A stretch of 64,000 bases of DNA from the NCBI GenBank assembly GCA_039707655.1, contig CM077673.1, positions 267,572,288-267,636,287 of the forward strand, written 5' to 3'. Both the position numbers and the translations under genes were made by a program. The DNA is from Elymus sibiricus (taxonomy: Eukaryota > Streptophyta > Magnoliopsida > Poales > Poaceae). Below are positions 31,061-43,264 of this stretch, in pieces. Within the stretch, counting starts at the first letter, position 1. Every line of letters begins with the position of its first letter. The notes below the pieces were generated by a model. The model saw nothing but the letters and a program-made list of their open reading frames with translations. It was not told the DNA's origin and searched no databases.

Positions 31061-31831
31061 ATGGCTAGTTCTTCTTCCGCTCACGTTACTCCCAATAATG
31101 ATATAGTCAATTTTAAACAAAGGGGAGGATAAAATTTGATAGATGCATGGTATAGGATTTTCTTTACTCAAAATAAAGCAACTAAAAAGTTATCCACCAA
31201 TACCTTGCTTCACAATTTTTATGTTGGTGCGACCACTGGATATAGGTTTGTACTTGACACCATCACCGGTGGGAACTTCTTAATGTGTCACACCTTGGAT
31301 GCCTATAACGCAATTGAAAATCTTGTAGGGGCACCACCCGTCATTGTTAATGAAACTAGTTTGACCTTGGAGCATGTTATACAAAGGCTTTATGCTATTG
31401 AAAAGAAAATGATGTTGAATAAACCAATTGAGGAGTTGGATAAAAAACTTCATAATCATATCACTCAACTTGGGTCACGGGTAGGAATGACTTTGAAAGC
31501 TTTAAAGGAAAAATACATTATTATTGATGAGAGGATAGAACAAGGCTTCAATAGAATTGATAAAATGGAAGAGGTCATTGACAAAGTAGGTTCCGCTTTC
31601 ACACCTTCTAAAACTAATGCTAGTACCTCTCAAAACAAAAGCCCCAAATTCATATTTATTCCTAAGAGCATTAGTACACCTCCTACAAAAAGAAACGAGG
31701 ATCTAAAAATGATTGGTGTTCATCCCAACTTTATAAATTTGATAAAAGATCCTATTCCCAAGTCTCATATTGTCCCTATTATCCATGGTTGTGCTATTGA
31801 GGAGCTTGATGTCAAGGATGACAATACTTGA
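31061..31831 (+). pseudogene. gag remnant of Athila-like 1
   Basis: ATG 31061 opens MASSSSAHVTPNNDIVNF. TAA at 31130-31132 interrupts after RGG, and the same frame continues LIDAWYRIFFTQNKATKKLS, HNFYVGATTGYRFVLDTITG, VNETSLTLEHVIQRL and a coiled-coil stretch (NKPIEELDKKLHNHITQLGS) to TGA at 31829. This is the N-terminal part of Athila gag; the capsid-like core and protease are missing. About 257 residues if read through. Confidence 0.65.
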
Positions 31832-34417
31832 AACTATGCATTATGCCTAGCTAGGGGCATAAAAAGATAGCGCTTGTTGGGAAGCAACCCAAATAGTTAT
31901 CTTTATATTTTTTCTTTTAAATTTCTGTTTGTTTTTGATAACATGATTATTGCCTCTGTAACTATTATATTTTTATATTTAAATTAGTGTTTGTGCCAAG
32001 TAAAGCCTTTGGGATGATTCACAAGATGAGTAGAATCGATGCTGAAACAAAACAGAAACTTTTACCTCCAATACAGGAATTTTTATTTTTTACTGGAACG
32101 TGATAATGATCTGAATTTTTTACACGATATTTATATACGAATTTTCGACGTTTTTCTAATTTTTCAGAATTTTTAGAGTTACATAAGTATAGGTTATCTA
32201 CAGATTTCTACAGACTATTCTGTTTTAGACAGATTCTGTTTTTGTTTGCATAGTTGCTTGTTTTGCTTATGCTATGAATTGTATCGGGGGGTATAAGCCA
32301 TGGATAAGTAAGAATACAGTACCTATTATGCATTTATGAAATAAGAATCAATTTATAACAGTACCTAAAGTATTCAATATGTCGCTTTTACTAACGGATC
32401 TCACGAAGTTTTGTTGAGTTTTGTGTGATTGAAGTTTTCAAGTTTTGGGTGTTATCACGATGGACAAAGTAATAAGGAGTGGAAAGAGCCTAAGCTTGGG
32501 GATTCCCAAGGCACCCCAAGGTAATATTTTAAGGAATAATCAAGCGTCTAAGCTTGGGGATGCCCCGGAAGGCATCCTCTCTTTCGTCTCAATCCATCGG
32601 TATGTCACTTGAAGCTATACTTCTATTCGTCACATGATATGAGTTTTGCTTGGAGCGTCGTTTGTTTTTGTTTGCTTTTACTTTTAGTTTACCACAAGAT
32701 TGTTTTATGGACACACCTATTTAAGAGAGATACACCTTCATCATAATTTGTTAGATACTCTATGTGCTTCACTTATATCTTTTGAGCTTAGCAGTTGCTC
32801 TAGTACTTCACTTATATCTTTTTGAGCACGGTGGCGTGTAGATTTTATAGAAATGATTTCACTCTCATTCTTCACTTATATTTGTTTGAGAGTTAATAAA
32901 TAGTTACGGTAATTTGCATGGGTCATAAGACTAGTCCAAAAATATTAGGTATTCAATGAGTGATAATCAAAACCATCATGTAGCACATATAGAGAAATTG
33001 TGGGTTAATGATATTGATGTGGTAATATGAAAAAGGTGGAAGTTCATAATTGTTGATTCGTAGAAGTGTCGATCTTAAGAGAGGTTAACTTCTTGTTCGT
33101 CTAAAAATTAAAGAGGCATGGTGATGATGTGTGAGCATTTCTATTCCTCGTTGAAATCCTAGTGTTGTTTCGGGTCGGAAGCGCGTGATGGTTAACTCCT
33201 ACCAACCTCTTCCCTCGGGGCATGCAAGTAGTGCTTTGATTTGTGATATAACTAATAAAACTTTGCAATAAGTATGTGAGTTCTTTATGACTAATGTGAA
33301 ACCATGGACATACGCAATCTCACCTTTTCATATTTGCTAGCCTCTTCAGTGCCGTGCATAGCCCATTCTCATCATGAGGATCGATGCAACTTTCGCCGGT
33401 GCATCCAAACCCTGTGACATGATACGCTCTGTTGCACATAAGCTTCATTATTTCTTCCTCAAAACAGCCACCATACCTACCTATCATGGCATTTTCATAG
33501 CCATCCCGATATATATTGCCATGCAAATTCCATCGTCACTTCACATGACTAGTTCGTTCATCATCATATTGCTTTGCATGATCATATAGGGCTGACATAG
33601 TATTTGTGGCAAAGCCAACGTTCATCATATTTTTGATACATGTCATGCTAGATCATTGCACATCCTGGTACACTTCCAGAGGCATTCATATAGAGTCATA
33701 TCTTCATATCAGTTCTTCATATCGAGTTGTAAGTAAATAAAAGTGTGATGATCATCATTGTTAGAGCATTGTTCCAGTGAGGAAATAAAGATGGGGGAGG
33801 CCAAATGATCCCACCATTCTAAATAAAAAATGAGAGAAATTGAGAGACGGAACTTTGCTACTATCTTGTACCACACTTGTGCCTCAAAGTGGCACCTTGT
33901 TCCTCATATAGAGAGAGTCTCATGTTATGTCATTTTCATATGCTAGTGGGAGTCACTTTTTCATTATTACAAACTTGGCTTGTATATTCCTATGATGGGC
34001 TTCCTCAAATGCCCGAGGTCTTCATGAGCAAGCAAGTTGGATGCACACCCCACTTAGGTTCATTTGAGCTTTCATACAATTATAGCTCTAGTGCATCATT
34101 TGCATGGCAATCCCTACACTTTGCATTGACATCTATTGATGGGCCTTTCCATAGCCCGTTGGTATGCCTACTTGATGCGAGACTATCTTCTCCACTTTTT
34201 TCCCTTTGATATCTACCATCATATTCTATTCCACCTAATGCTATGTCCAATGGATCCAACTCATGTATTGCGTGAAGAATAAAAAGTTGGTGCATATTGA
34301 AAAAGTACAATCCAATTGCCTGACTTGGACACCATGGTGCTTGACATTTGTATTAATGTGGTGAAGATGGAGCCATGCCTTGCTAATATAATAAGATGAA
34401 TGGGGGAAAACATTCTT
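31832..34417. other. Non-coding internal region of Athila-like 1
   Basis: AT-rich, without ORFs of substance. It contains repeated words typical of this family, such as AAGCTTGGGGAT.CCC (about 32491 and 32552) and CACTTATATCTTT (about 32769 and 32809). It ends with the 9-base target duplication AACATTCTT (34409-34417) of the Mutator-like element. Confidence 0.5.
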
Positions 34418-34726
34418 GGGATAATTGATTTTATACCCCTAGTTGGGTCACACTCGACTGGTTTGCCCCTAATTTCTCAAAACACGCGGTCTTGTCCAAC
34501 TCACGTTGCTTTTCTTGTGTTTTTGCCCTTCCGGCACGGTTCTGTCCAGACAGCTCCATTTGACCATACACGGCACATTACTTTGGACATTTTTGCCCCT
34601 GTCGGTGCTATACCTAATACCCCTTCGTCCTCAATGTGCTAGCGCAAGGAAATAGAGCAGAAAATCCGGCGAGTAAAAAGGAGTGGGAGGCAAGGCGTGG
34701 CGCGGTAGAGCAAGGAGCGGCGGCGC

Positions 34727-35233
34727 ATGGCGAGCTCGGGCTGTTCCATCTTCTCGCCGGTGGTCGGAGAGGTAAGTAAAACTCCGGAAATGCTTCTTCC
34801 TCCCCCCAATTCGTTCTAGGGTTTGTGATAATTGGGGGAAATTTCTGATTTAGGTTGATGGGGTCGGGATTGTGGAGCATGTCTCTGAGTTCTATCTTCC
34901 AGATGAAAGTTATTGCGGATTGGAGCATTTATCAAAGCATCGATGCCCTGGTCAAGGCCTTGTTCCTGCCCGGCGTGTTGCGTGGGGAGGAGCTAGCATT
35001 GGCCGTCGTTTTTTAGGGTGTCCTCTAGATGTAAGATCTTGTGAATTATACCATGTTTTCGATGGTGTTTATGCAATCTCTAATGTTTTGTTAATGTGAT
35101 GTACAAGCAGTTACCTCATGAGTGTCACTGGGTGGTTTGGGTTGATCCTCCTCCTCCATTGCGTGCTACCCTTGCTTATGAAGACCTGCATGTAGAGCTA
35201 GAACAAAGCTGGATCAAAAGTCACAAATTGTAG
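34727..35233 (+). pseudogene. GRF-type zinc-finger protein carried by the Mutator-like element
   Basis: Exon 1 (34727-34771) encodes MASSGCSIFSPVVGE before GTAAGT. Exon 2 (34854-35030, after GATTTAG) encodes EFYLPDESYCGLEHL and the finger core CPGQGLVPARRVAWGG and GRRFLGCPLD. Exon 3 (35111 on, after CAAGCAG) adds HECHWVVWVDPPPP, completing the C-x-x-x...C-P...C...W-V-D pattern of the zf-GRF domain, a single-strand nucleic-acid binding finger. All introns keep phase 0 and GT-AG. A TAG at 35231-35233 stops it after KSHKL. Beyond it one sees MELSKKNLALKKAVRERERE, a (GA)n run, then a hydrophobic stretch (CCCVVCVVVVAVV) and EESVRERDD, so the ancestral protein had a coiled coil and a membrane segment. 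Confidence 0.65.
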
Positions 35234-35559
35234 AAGCAAAACATGGAGTTGTCAAAGAAAAATCTTGCTTTGAAGAAGGCAGTGAGAGAGAGAGAGAGAG
35301 ATAGATGATATGCTGCTTGTGTTGGCATTGTTGTTTGTATGAATGTGTGTTGTTGTGTTGTTTGTGTTGTAGTTGTAGCAGTTGTTGAAGAAAGTGTGAG
35401 AGAGAGGGACGACCTGAATGTTGTTTTTGATGCACTGTTGTATGCTAAATTTGAAGATCATTATTCACTGTTGATGCTTGTGACATTGTACCAAATACAG
35501 ATTTATTCCATATCACAATGCCAAATTCAGCAAACTGACATTGTACCAAATATATCAAC

Positions 35560-35830
35560 CTGATAGAGCACACATTGTAGCAAATAGAGCAACACATTGT
35601 AGCAAATAGAGCAACACATTGTACCAAATAGAGCACATATAGTACCAAATAGAGCAACCTGGTATATCAACCTGATAGAGCACACATTGTACCAAATTCA
35701 GCAAACTGACATTGTACCAAATATAGCAACTTGATAGTGCATTAAGCATACTTAGTACTAGAACTTAAGTGCATAACAACAAGCTGACATTGAACCAAAT
35801 TCAGCAACCTAATACTGCATAACAGCACTG
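35560..35830. repeat. Minisatellite of ~20-23 base units
   Basis: Repeated ACATTGTACCAAATAGAGCA with variants (TAGCAAATAGAGCAAC, ACCAAATTCAGCAAACTG). About ten irregular units between the GRF gene and the transposase 3' end. Confidence 0.7.
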
Positions 35831-36210
35831 GCAAATATAACAAATACTAGAACTTAAGTTTCTTGCTCCTGGTGTTCTTGGCTGGGTTTGGAGCTAGCAT
35901 TGCTTTGCTTCTAGTGTTCTTTGATGGGTTTGGAGCTTCAACTATTGTTGCTTCTCTTTTTGGAGAGAAACCTTTGCTTTGAACACTGCTTTCAACTGAG
36001 CAAAATGTTGTTGTTGGTTCCACAACTGTATTCTGCTTGCCACACCTGGGAGAAGATCCTCTTCCTGCTGCCCTTTTATAATTTTTCCTAGGGCTAAAAC
36101 AAGTGGAAGCATATCTCAGTTTGAAAGGTTTTATATAGCAGTAAGATCAAAACATGTAAGAATTTGTAACATATGCAAAAAGATTTTATACCTAATTGCA
36201 CAACTAGCTC

Positions 36211-37540
36211 CTATAGATGCATCATGTGAGGCCTCCTTTGGTGGTGGCATCTGCTGCTGAAGAACATCAGTTGTTGTCTCATCCTCCTCCTCCTCTTGTA
36301 TTTCTGCTTCTGCTGGTTCATTGGATGGAGGATGATCATCTGCATTGTCTGCTCCCTAGTGTTCATCTTCTCCAAAGGCTGGATCAACAGATTGTTTGCA
36401 GCCCTTGGCTTTGTGTCCACATCTCCCACACCTTTTGCACTTATGCTTCCTAGGACCAAGGCCTTTTCCTTCAGTGCTACTTCTAATCCTTTGCTTTCTT
36501 GGTCTGCCTGGTGCTCTGTGCTAAACAGGAGCACACAGTTTGAATCTAGGATCTATAATGTCCCATTGTTGCTTGCCTTCTAAAGCTGGTAGGTTCTCAG
36601 CATAAGTAGCTCTGAACATGTCAACTGAGTAATATTTATGTACATAATGATCTATTCCACTTGCTTCACCTCTTAGAGCAGTGATAAAGAAAAGTGCATG
36701 GATGCATGGTTTACCAGTGATCTACCGTTGTCTGCAACGCAAGAACACTGCTCTAAGTCAACAAGATAGCTCCATTCTCTTTTCTCACTGTCAGTAGCAG
36801 TCACCTCTGCCTCTGTTGGGCTTCTCCTCACTATACTCATTTGCAAACCTTTTGATTTCTCCATTAACACCTTCATTACTGCTGGTATGATGTAGGGCCC
36901 AATGAAATGGTCAGAGGCAATTCTGTTTCTTAAATCAAATTTCTCCATGATATACTGCCTTATCTTGTCTAGCAGATCAACTATGTGCAGGCTCTTGTAT
37001 TTTTTGATTCTGGAGTTGAATGATTTAGCTAGGTTGTTATTGACATAGTCAACCATGCTCATCTCATTGAAATTAGCTCTTGCCCATATTTTTGTGCGGT
37101 GTTCCTCTAGATATTCCTTTACTTTGGGATTGCTTTTCAACTGGTTCAAATGATAGTTGTGTTTCTTGATGCTACAAGTTAGTGAGCATGGCCACAAATT
37201 ATCATCATAGAACTTCTCCCTGAATTTCTTGCTGAAATTTTGGGCCAAGTGCCTCATGCACTCTCTGTGCTCCACTCCAGGGTAAACATCCTCAACAGCA
37301 CTTTCCAATCCCTTGCAAGCATCAGTATGTATCACTAAACCTTCAGGATGATCTATTACTTTCTTCAGGTTTCTAAAAACCAAGTCCAACTCTCAATTGA
37401 CTCCACTTCTAGAACACCATATGCAACAGGAAACAACCAGTTGTGTCCATCTAGGGCACATGCTGCCACAAGTTGCCCTCTAAACCTACAAATCAATGCA
37501 GTAGCATCTACAGCTAGGTATGGTCTGCACCCCTTCGCTG
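36211..37540 (-). pseudogene. MuDR-type transposase, 5' truncated and frameshifted
   Basis: On the minus strand from about 37540: [20 protein letters not shown] and [18 protein letters not shown] (first catalytic Asp region of the MULE domain). A frameshift near 37389 leads to the ORF 37389-36673 with VIHTDACKGLESAV (second Asp), HRECMRHLAQNF, WARANFNEMSMVDYVNNN and LAKSFNSRIKKYKSL. The SWIM zinc finger CSCVADNG is cut by a frameshift near 36735; the remaining CIHALFFITALRGEA is in another frame, followed by stops near 36523 and 36357 and a zinc knuckle C-x-x-C-x-x-x-x-x-x-x-C around 36400-36440. The N-terminal third is absent: upstream of 37540 a short ATG-containing leader (MVESGESVCGGG) is joined directly, marking an internal deletion. 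Confidence 0.8.
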
Positions 37541-38103
37541 CAGTGGAGGTGTGTTGTCCCTACCACCGCAGCCGCCACCGCAGACGCTTTCTCCACTCTC
37601 CACCATTGCCTTGCAATGGATCTCGCCGCCGCCGCTCGGCGCCGCAGTTTAGGGTTTGTGAGAGGGAAAGAGAGAGAGCGAGAGTGGGGAATGAGAGAGT
37701 GTGAGTGAGCACGGGGGCAAGCGGTGTCCAAAGTACCGCGTCGTTTGTGGTCAAACGGCGCTGACCGGACGGATTCGTGATGGAAGGGCAAAAACGCAAA
37801 AAGAAGGACATGAGTTGGGCAAGACAGCGTGTTTCCAGAAATTAGCGACAAACCAGCTGAGTGTGACCCAACTAAGGGCATAGAAACAATTATCCCAACA
37901 TTCCTTGAGGATCGTATACTTTGAAAGATTGATGATTTTGTTTCTTATACTTATAAGTATTGCTATGTTAATATTTGTTGATTCATTGTTTCTCAATGAG
38001 CATACATGCATAAGATTACATGATGGATAGCATGTCACATCAAAAATTCTATTTTTATCATTTACCTACTCGAGGACGAGCAGGAATTAAGCTTGGGGAT
38101 GCT

Positions 38104-39674
38104 TGATACGTCTCCAACGTATCTATAATTTTTGATTATTCCATGCTGATATATTATCATTCTAGGATACTTATTGGGTCTTTATTTACCAATTTATAAT
38201 ATTTTTGACCACTAACCTATTGATCCAGTGCCCAGTTCCAGTTGCTGTTTTCTGCATGTTTTTCACTTCTCGGGTTTACAGTACCAAACGAAGTCCAATT
38301 GCCACAAAACTTTTTGATGATTTTTTCTGGGCCAAAAAAGACCTGGGAGATTCGGAAGAAGGCCGGGGGCCGCACCAGGGCCGCACAAGCAAACAGGAAG
38401 CACCCTGGGGGGTCGCGCCCTGATGGCTTGTGCCTCCCTAGCGGCCCTCCCGACCTTGTTCTCTGGCCTATAAATTTTCATATATCGTAAAAACCGTAGA
38501 GGCAGTCCCGAAACCCTTTTTACGCCACCGCAAGTCTCTGTTCCGCCGTGAAGCCATCTGGAGCTCCGTTCTGGCACCCTGGCGGAGGGGGGATCGATCA
38601 CGGAGGGCCTCTACATCAACCTTGCTGCCCTCATGATGATGTGTGAGTAGTTCACCACAGACCTAAGGGTCCATAGCTAGTACCTAGATGGAAATCTCTC
38701 TATCTCTTGATCTTCAATACAATGATCATTGCATCTTTGCTTTGATCTATCCAATGTAATCCTATTGTGCGGTGTGTTTGTTGGGATCCGATGAATTGTG
38801 GGTTTATGTTCAGATTATTCATGAAAAGTATTTGAGTCACCTCTGAATATTAAGATTCTTATTTGCATGATCATTATATCTTCGTAATGCTCTCCAATTT
38901 ATTGATGTGCTTTGGCCAAGTAGATTGATCTATCTTCAGTGGGAGTTGTGCGTTGTGGTAGGTTCAACCTGGCGAGTTTCTATATCCCAGTGACAAAGTA
39001 AGGGACAGGATGCATTTTTGTGTTGTTGCTACTAAGTATAACACGATGGGGTTTATTCATATTGCTCGAGTTTACTTTGTCTACATCATGTCATCGTTCT
39101 CCATGCATTACTCTGTTTGTCATGAACTTAATACATAGAGAGGCAAGCATTGAAGCGCTCTTGAAGTGGAGTAACAGTAATAGGTGCAAGCAGGAGTCGG
39201 CCTATTGGTTTATGGACGTGATGCCTATATATACATGATCATTGCCATGAAAATCGCCTAACTATCCGCTTTTCTATCAATTGCCCAACAGTAATTTGTT
39301 ACCCACCGTATGTTGCCTACATGAGAGATGCCGCTAGGGAAAACTATTCCCCCCGATCTATTCACTTATAAATTTACAAACTCTACTATTACCTTGCTAC
39401 CTTTATTTACTTTTTATTTTATTTTGCAATTTACAATTATCTACACACCTCATTTGCTTGCAAATAACGAGATCAAGGGGATTAACAACCCTCTTGCCCG
39501 CGTTGGGTGCAAGTTGTTTGTTCTTTTGTGCACAGCCGCTGAAGATGGTTGAGGATTGATATTCCTATTGGTTTGATAAACCTTGGTTTCATAACTGAGG
39601 GCAATACTTACCCACTTTGTGCGGCAATAACCCATTCCTCTTCACGGAAAACCCAACGCAGATCACAAGTATCA
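38104..39674 (+). repeat. 3' LTR of Athila-like 1
   Basis: It is 1571 bases, TGATACGTCTCCAACGTATC to CACAAGTATCA, preceded by the purine-rich AATTAAGCTTGGGGATGCT. Around 38371-38445 it carries a GC-rich pair of inverted words (GCACAAGC and GGCTTGTGCC, CACCAGGG and CGCCCTGATGG), similar in position to the hairpin in Athila-like 2. The right flank AGTAC (39675-39679) begins copia coding sequence. Confidence 0.85.
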
Positions 39675-41945
39675 AGTACGTGTCCTTATTGACCTACTAG
39701 ACACAGTAGTAACTTGATCCGAAGTTTCATGATCATCATCATTACCTTCCTCTTCAAATGGTGTACGCATCACAGGAACACTTTTCTGCGTTGCGCTACT
39801 CTCCAATTCAAGTGAAGGTTCGATAACCTTATCAAGTTCTACCTTCCTCCCACTCACTTCTTTCGAGAGAACCTCCTTCTCTGGAAAGGATCCATTCATG
39901 GCAACAAAGACCTTGCCTTCGGATTTGTTATAGAAGCTATACCCAATATTTGCTCTACAGTATCTTATGATGATGCACTTTTCTGCTTTGGGTTCGAGCT
40001 TATCAGACATCAGTGTCATATCCCCAAACTCTAAGAAATGACAACTTAGGTTTCTTGCCAAACCATAATTCATACGGTGTCATCTCTACGTATTTCAATG
40101 GTGCCCTATTTAAAGTGAATGTAGTTGTCTCTAATGCATAACCCCAAAACTATATATAGTGGCAAATCGGTAAGAGACATCATATAATGCACCATATCCA
40201 ATAGAGTACGGTATGACATTCGGACACACCATTACACTGTGGTGTTCCAGGTGGCGTGAGTTGTGAAACAATTTCCACATTGTCTTAAATTGCATACCAA
40301 ACTCGTAACTTAGATATTCACCTCCATGATCATGTCGTAGACATTTTATCTTCTTGTCACGATGATCTCCAACTTCACTCTGAAATTGCTTGAACTTTTC
40401 AAACGTTTCAGACTTGTGTTTCATTAAGCAAATATACCCATATCTACTCAAATCATCAGTGAAGATAAGAAAATAACGATATCCACCGCGCGCTTCAATA
40501 CTCATTGGATAGCACACATCAGTATGTATGATTTCCAGCAAATCACTTGCCTGCTCCATTGATCCAGAAAACGGGGTTTCGTCATCTTGCCCATGAGGCA
40601 TGGTTCGCATGTATCAAGCGATTCAAAATCGAGTGATTCCAAAAGTCCATCAGCATGGAGTTTCTTCATGCGCTTTACACCAATATGACCTTTAGCGGCA
40701 GTGCCACAAGTATGTGGTATTATCATTATTAACTCTGGATCTTTTGGCATCAATATTATGAACATGTGTATCACTACGATCGAGATTCAATAAACCATTC
40801 ACATTGGGTGCATGACCATAGAAGGTATTATTCATGTAAACAGAACAAGCATTATTATCTGACTTAAATGAATAACCGTATTGCAATAAACACAATCTAA
40901 TCATGTTGATGCTCAACGCAAACACCAAATAACATTTATTTATGTTCAACACTAATACCGAAGGTAGAGGGAGTGTACGATGGTGATCACATCAACCTTG
41001 GAAACACTTCCAACACACATTGTCACCTCGCCCTTAGCTAGTCTCTGTTTATTCCGCAGCTTTTGTTTCGAGTTACCAATATTAGCAACTGAATCGGTAT
41101 CTAATACAAAGGCGCTACTAGGAGTACTAGTAAGGTACACATCAATAACACGTATATCAAATATACTTTTGTTGACGTTGCCAGCCTTCTTATCTACCAA
41201 GTATTTGGGGTAGTTCCGCTACCAGTGATTGTTTCCCTCATAATAGAAGCACTTAGTCTCGGGTTTGGGTTCAACCTTGGGTTTGTTCACTGGCGTGGCA
41301 ACTGGCTTGCCATTACTGAATTTCCCTTCTTGCCCTTGCCCTTCTTGAAACTAGTGATCTTGTTAACCATCAACACTTGATGCTCCTTCTTGATTTATAC
41401 CTTCGCGGCCTTAAGCACCACGAATAGCTCAGGGATCATCATCTCCATCCCTTGCATGTTCTAGTTCATTACAAAGCTCTAGTAGCTTGGTGATATATAG
41501 TGACTGAAGAACTCTGCCAATCACTATCTTATCTGGAAGATTAACTCCCACTTGATTCAAGTGATTTTAGCACCCAGACATTCTGAGCACATGCTCACTG
41601 ACTGAGCTATTCTCCTCCATATTGTAGGCAAAGAACTTGTCAGAGGTCTCATACCTCTCAACACGGGCATGAGCCTGAAATACCAATTCCAGCTCTTGGA
41701 ACATCTCATATGCCCCATGGCATTCAAAACGTCTTTGGAGCCCTGATTCTAAGACGTAAAGCATGATGCACTAAACTATCGAGTAGTCATCACAACGTTT
41801 CTGTCAGACGTTCATAACATCCACATATGATGCTAGAGGGGTTGGCACACCGAGCGGTGCATCGAGGACATAAGCCTTCTGTGCAGCAGTGAGGACAATC
41901 CTCAGATTACGGACCCAGTCCACACAATTGCTTACACTATCTTTC
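39675..41945 (-). pseudogene. Copia gag-protease-integrase polyprotein fragment
   Basis: From 41764 downward: gag (YEMFQELELVFQAHARVERY, NSSVSEHVLRMSG), a stop, and many further stops. The zinc knuckle near 41230 is eroded (one Cys replaced, stop after His-Trp). Protease at about 41100 reads SAFVLDTDSVANIGNS, with Asp replacing the Gly of D-T-G. The pre-integrase segment has YLWHCRLGHIGVKRMKKLH (zinc-binding His pair) and CEPCLMGKMTK. The integrase core has HTDVCYPMSIEARGGYRYF and CLRHDHGGEYLS. A linker (SDKLEPKAEKCIIIRYC, SEGKVFVAMNG) leads to the truncation before RT. Heavily decayed and not functional. Confidence 0.8.
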
Positions 41946-43264
41946 AACTTAGCATTTCTCTAGGAACGTATCAAAATATAGTTGAGCTACAAAGCGAGCT
42001 ATTGATCTACAACATAATTTTGCAATGACAACTTTAGACTATGTTCATGATAATGAGTTCAATTAATCATATTACTAAAGAACTCCCACTCAAATCAACA
42101 TCCCTCAGGTTGTCTAAGTGTGACATGATCCAAATCCACCAACCCAAGTCCGATCATCACGTGAGATGAGGTGGTTTCAATGGTGAACATCTCCATGATG
42201 ATCATATCTACTATATGACTAATGTTTGACCTTTCGGTCTCCTGTGTTCCGAGGCCATGTCTGTACATGCTAGGCTCGTCAAGGTTAACCCAAGTATTCT
42301 GCATGTGTAAATTTGGCTTACACCCGTTGTATGCGAACGTAGAGTCTATCACACCCGATCATCACAAGGTGCTTCGAAATGACAATCCTTCGCAACGGAG
42401 CATACTCGGGGAGAACACAATTTTATATTGAAATTTTAGTGAGGGGTCATCTTATAATGCTACCGTCGTCCTAAGCAAAATAAGATGCATAAAAGGATAA
42501 ACATCACATGCAAATCATATAAGTGACATTATATGGCCATCATCATCTTGTGCTTTTAATCTCCATCTCCAAAGCACCGGCATGATCTCCATAGTCACCG
42601 GCATGACACCATGATCTCCATCATCATGATCTCCATCATCGTGTCGTCATGTGGTTGTCGCGCCAACTATTGCTTCTACAACTATTGCTAACTCATGGCG
42701 TTAAAGTAAAACAAATGGCATAAATGAATTAAAGACAACCCTATGGCTCCTGCCGGTTTCCGTACTCATCAACATGCAAGTCGTGATAACTATACAAAAC
42801 ATGATCATCTCATACATCACATATATCATATCACGTCTTGGCCATATCATATCACAACATGCCCTGCAAAAACAAGTTAGACGTCCTCTACTTTGTTGTT
42901 GCAAGTTTTACGTGGCTGCTATGGGCAACTAGCAAGAACCGTTCTTACCTACGCAAATCCACAACGGTGATAATCAAGTTGCCTTTTAACCTTCTAGAAG
43001 GACTGCCTCTATCAAATCCGATTCAACTAAAGTGGGAGAGACAGACACCCGCCAGCCACCTTTATGCAACTAAGTTACATATCAGTTGGTGGAACCGGTC
43101 TCTTGTACGTGGACAAGTAAGGTTGGTCCGGGCCGCTTCCTCCCATAATACCGCCAAATCAAAATAAGACTAAGGAGGTAAGCAATCTGGACATCAACGC
43201 CCACAAACTCTTCGTGTTCTACTCGTGCATATCATCTACGCATAGACCTAGCTCATGATGCCAC
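41946..43264 (-). other. Non-coding leader of the copia element
   Basis: No ORF of note. It has CAT/ATC-rich simple stretches (42540-42640: CACCGGCATGA, CATGATCTCCATCATC repeats). This is the usual long leader between primer-binding site and gag in this copia group. Confidence 0.5.

Larger units (their letters stand above)
34418..37896. mobile_element. Mutator-like element with long terminal inverted repeats
   Basis: Ends are GGGATAATTGATTTTATACC (34418) and the complement of GGGATAATTGTTTCTATGCC (37896). Similarity continues for roughly 190 bases through GTTGGGTCACACTC, GTCTTG.CCAACTCA and TTTTTGCCCTTCC. The flanks are AACATTCTT (34409-34417) and AACATTCCT (37897-37905), a 9-base target duplication with one change, as expected for Mutator. 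Inside are a GRF zinc-finger gene on the plus strand and a transposase on the minus strand, both damaged. An origin by insertion into Athila-like 1 is clear. Confidence 0.88.
29931..39674 (+). mobile_element. Athila-like element 1, 5' LTR truncated, non-autonomous
   Basis: The 3' LTR (38104-39674) is complete. The 5' LTR keeps only its last ~953 bases (29931-30883), starting exactly where the Tat-like element ends; the corresponding point in the 3' LTR is about 38650. After the 5' LTR comes TGGCGCCGTTGCCGGGGA (30895-30912), complementary to the 3' end of plant tRNA-Asp as I recall it. The internal region has a gag remnant (31061-31831) and otherwise non-coding DNA. No protease, RT or integrase is visible. 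A Mutator-like element sits at 34418-37896. The family resembles Sabrina/WHAM of Triticeae. Confidence 0.8.
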
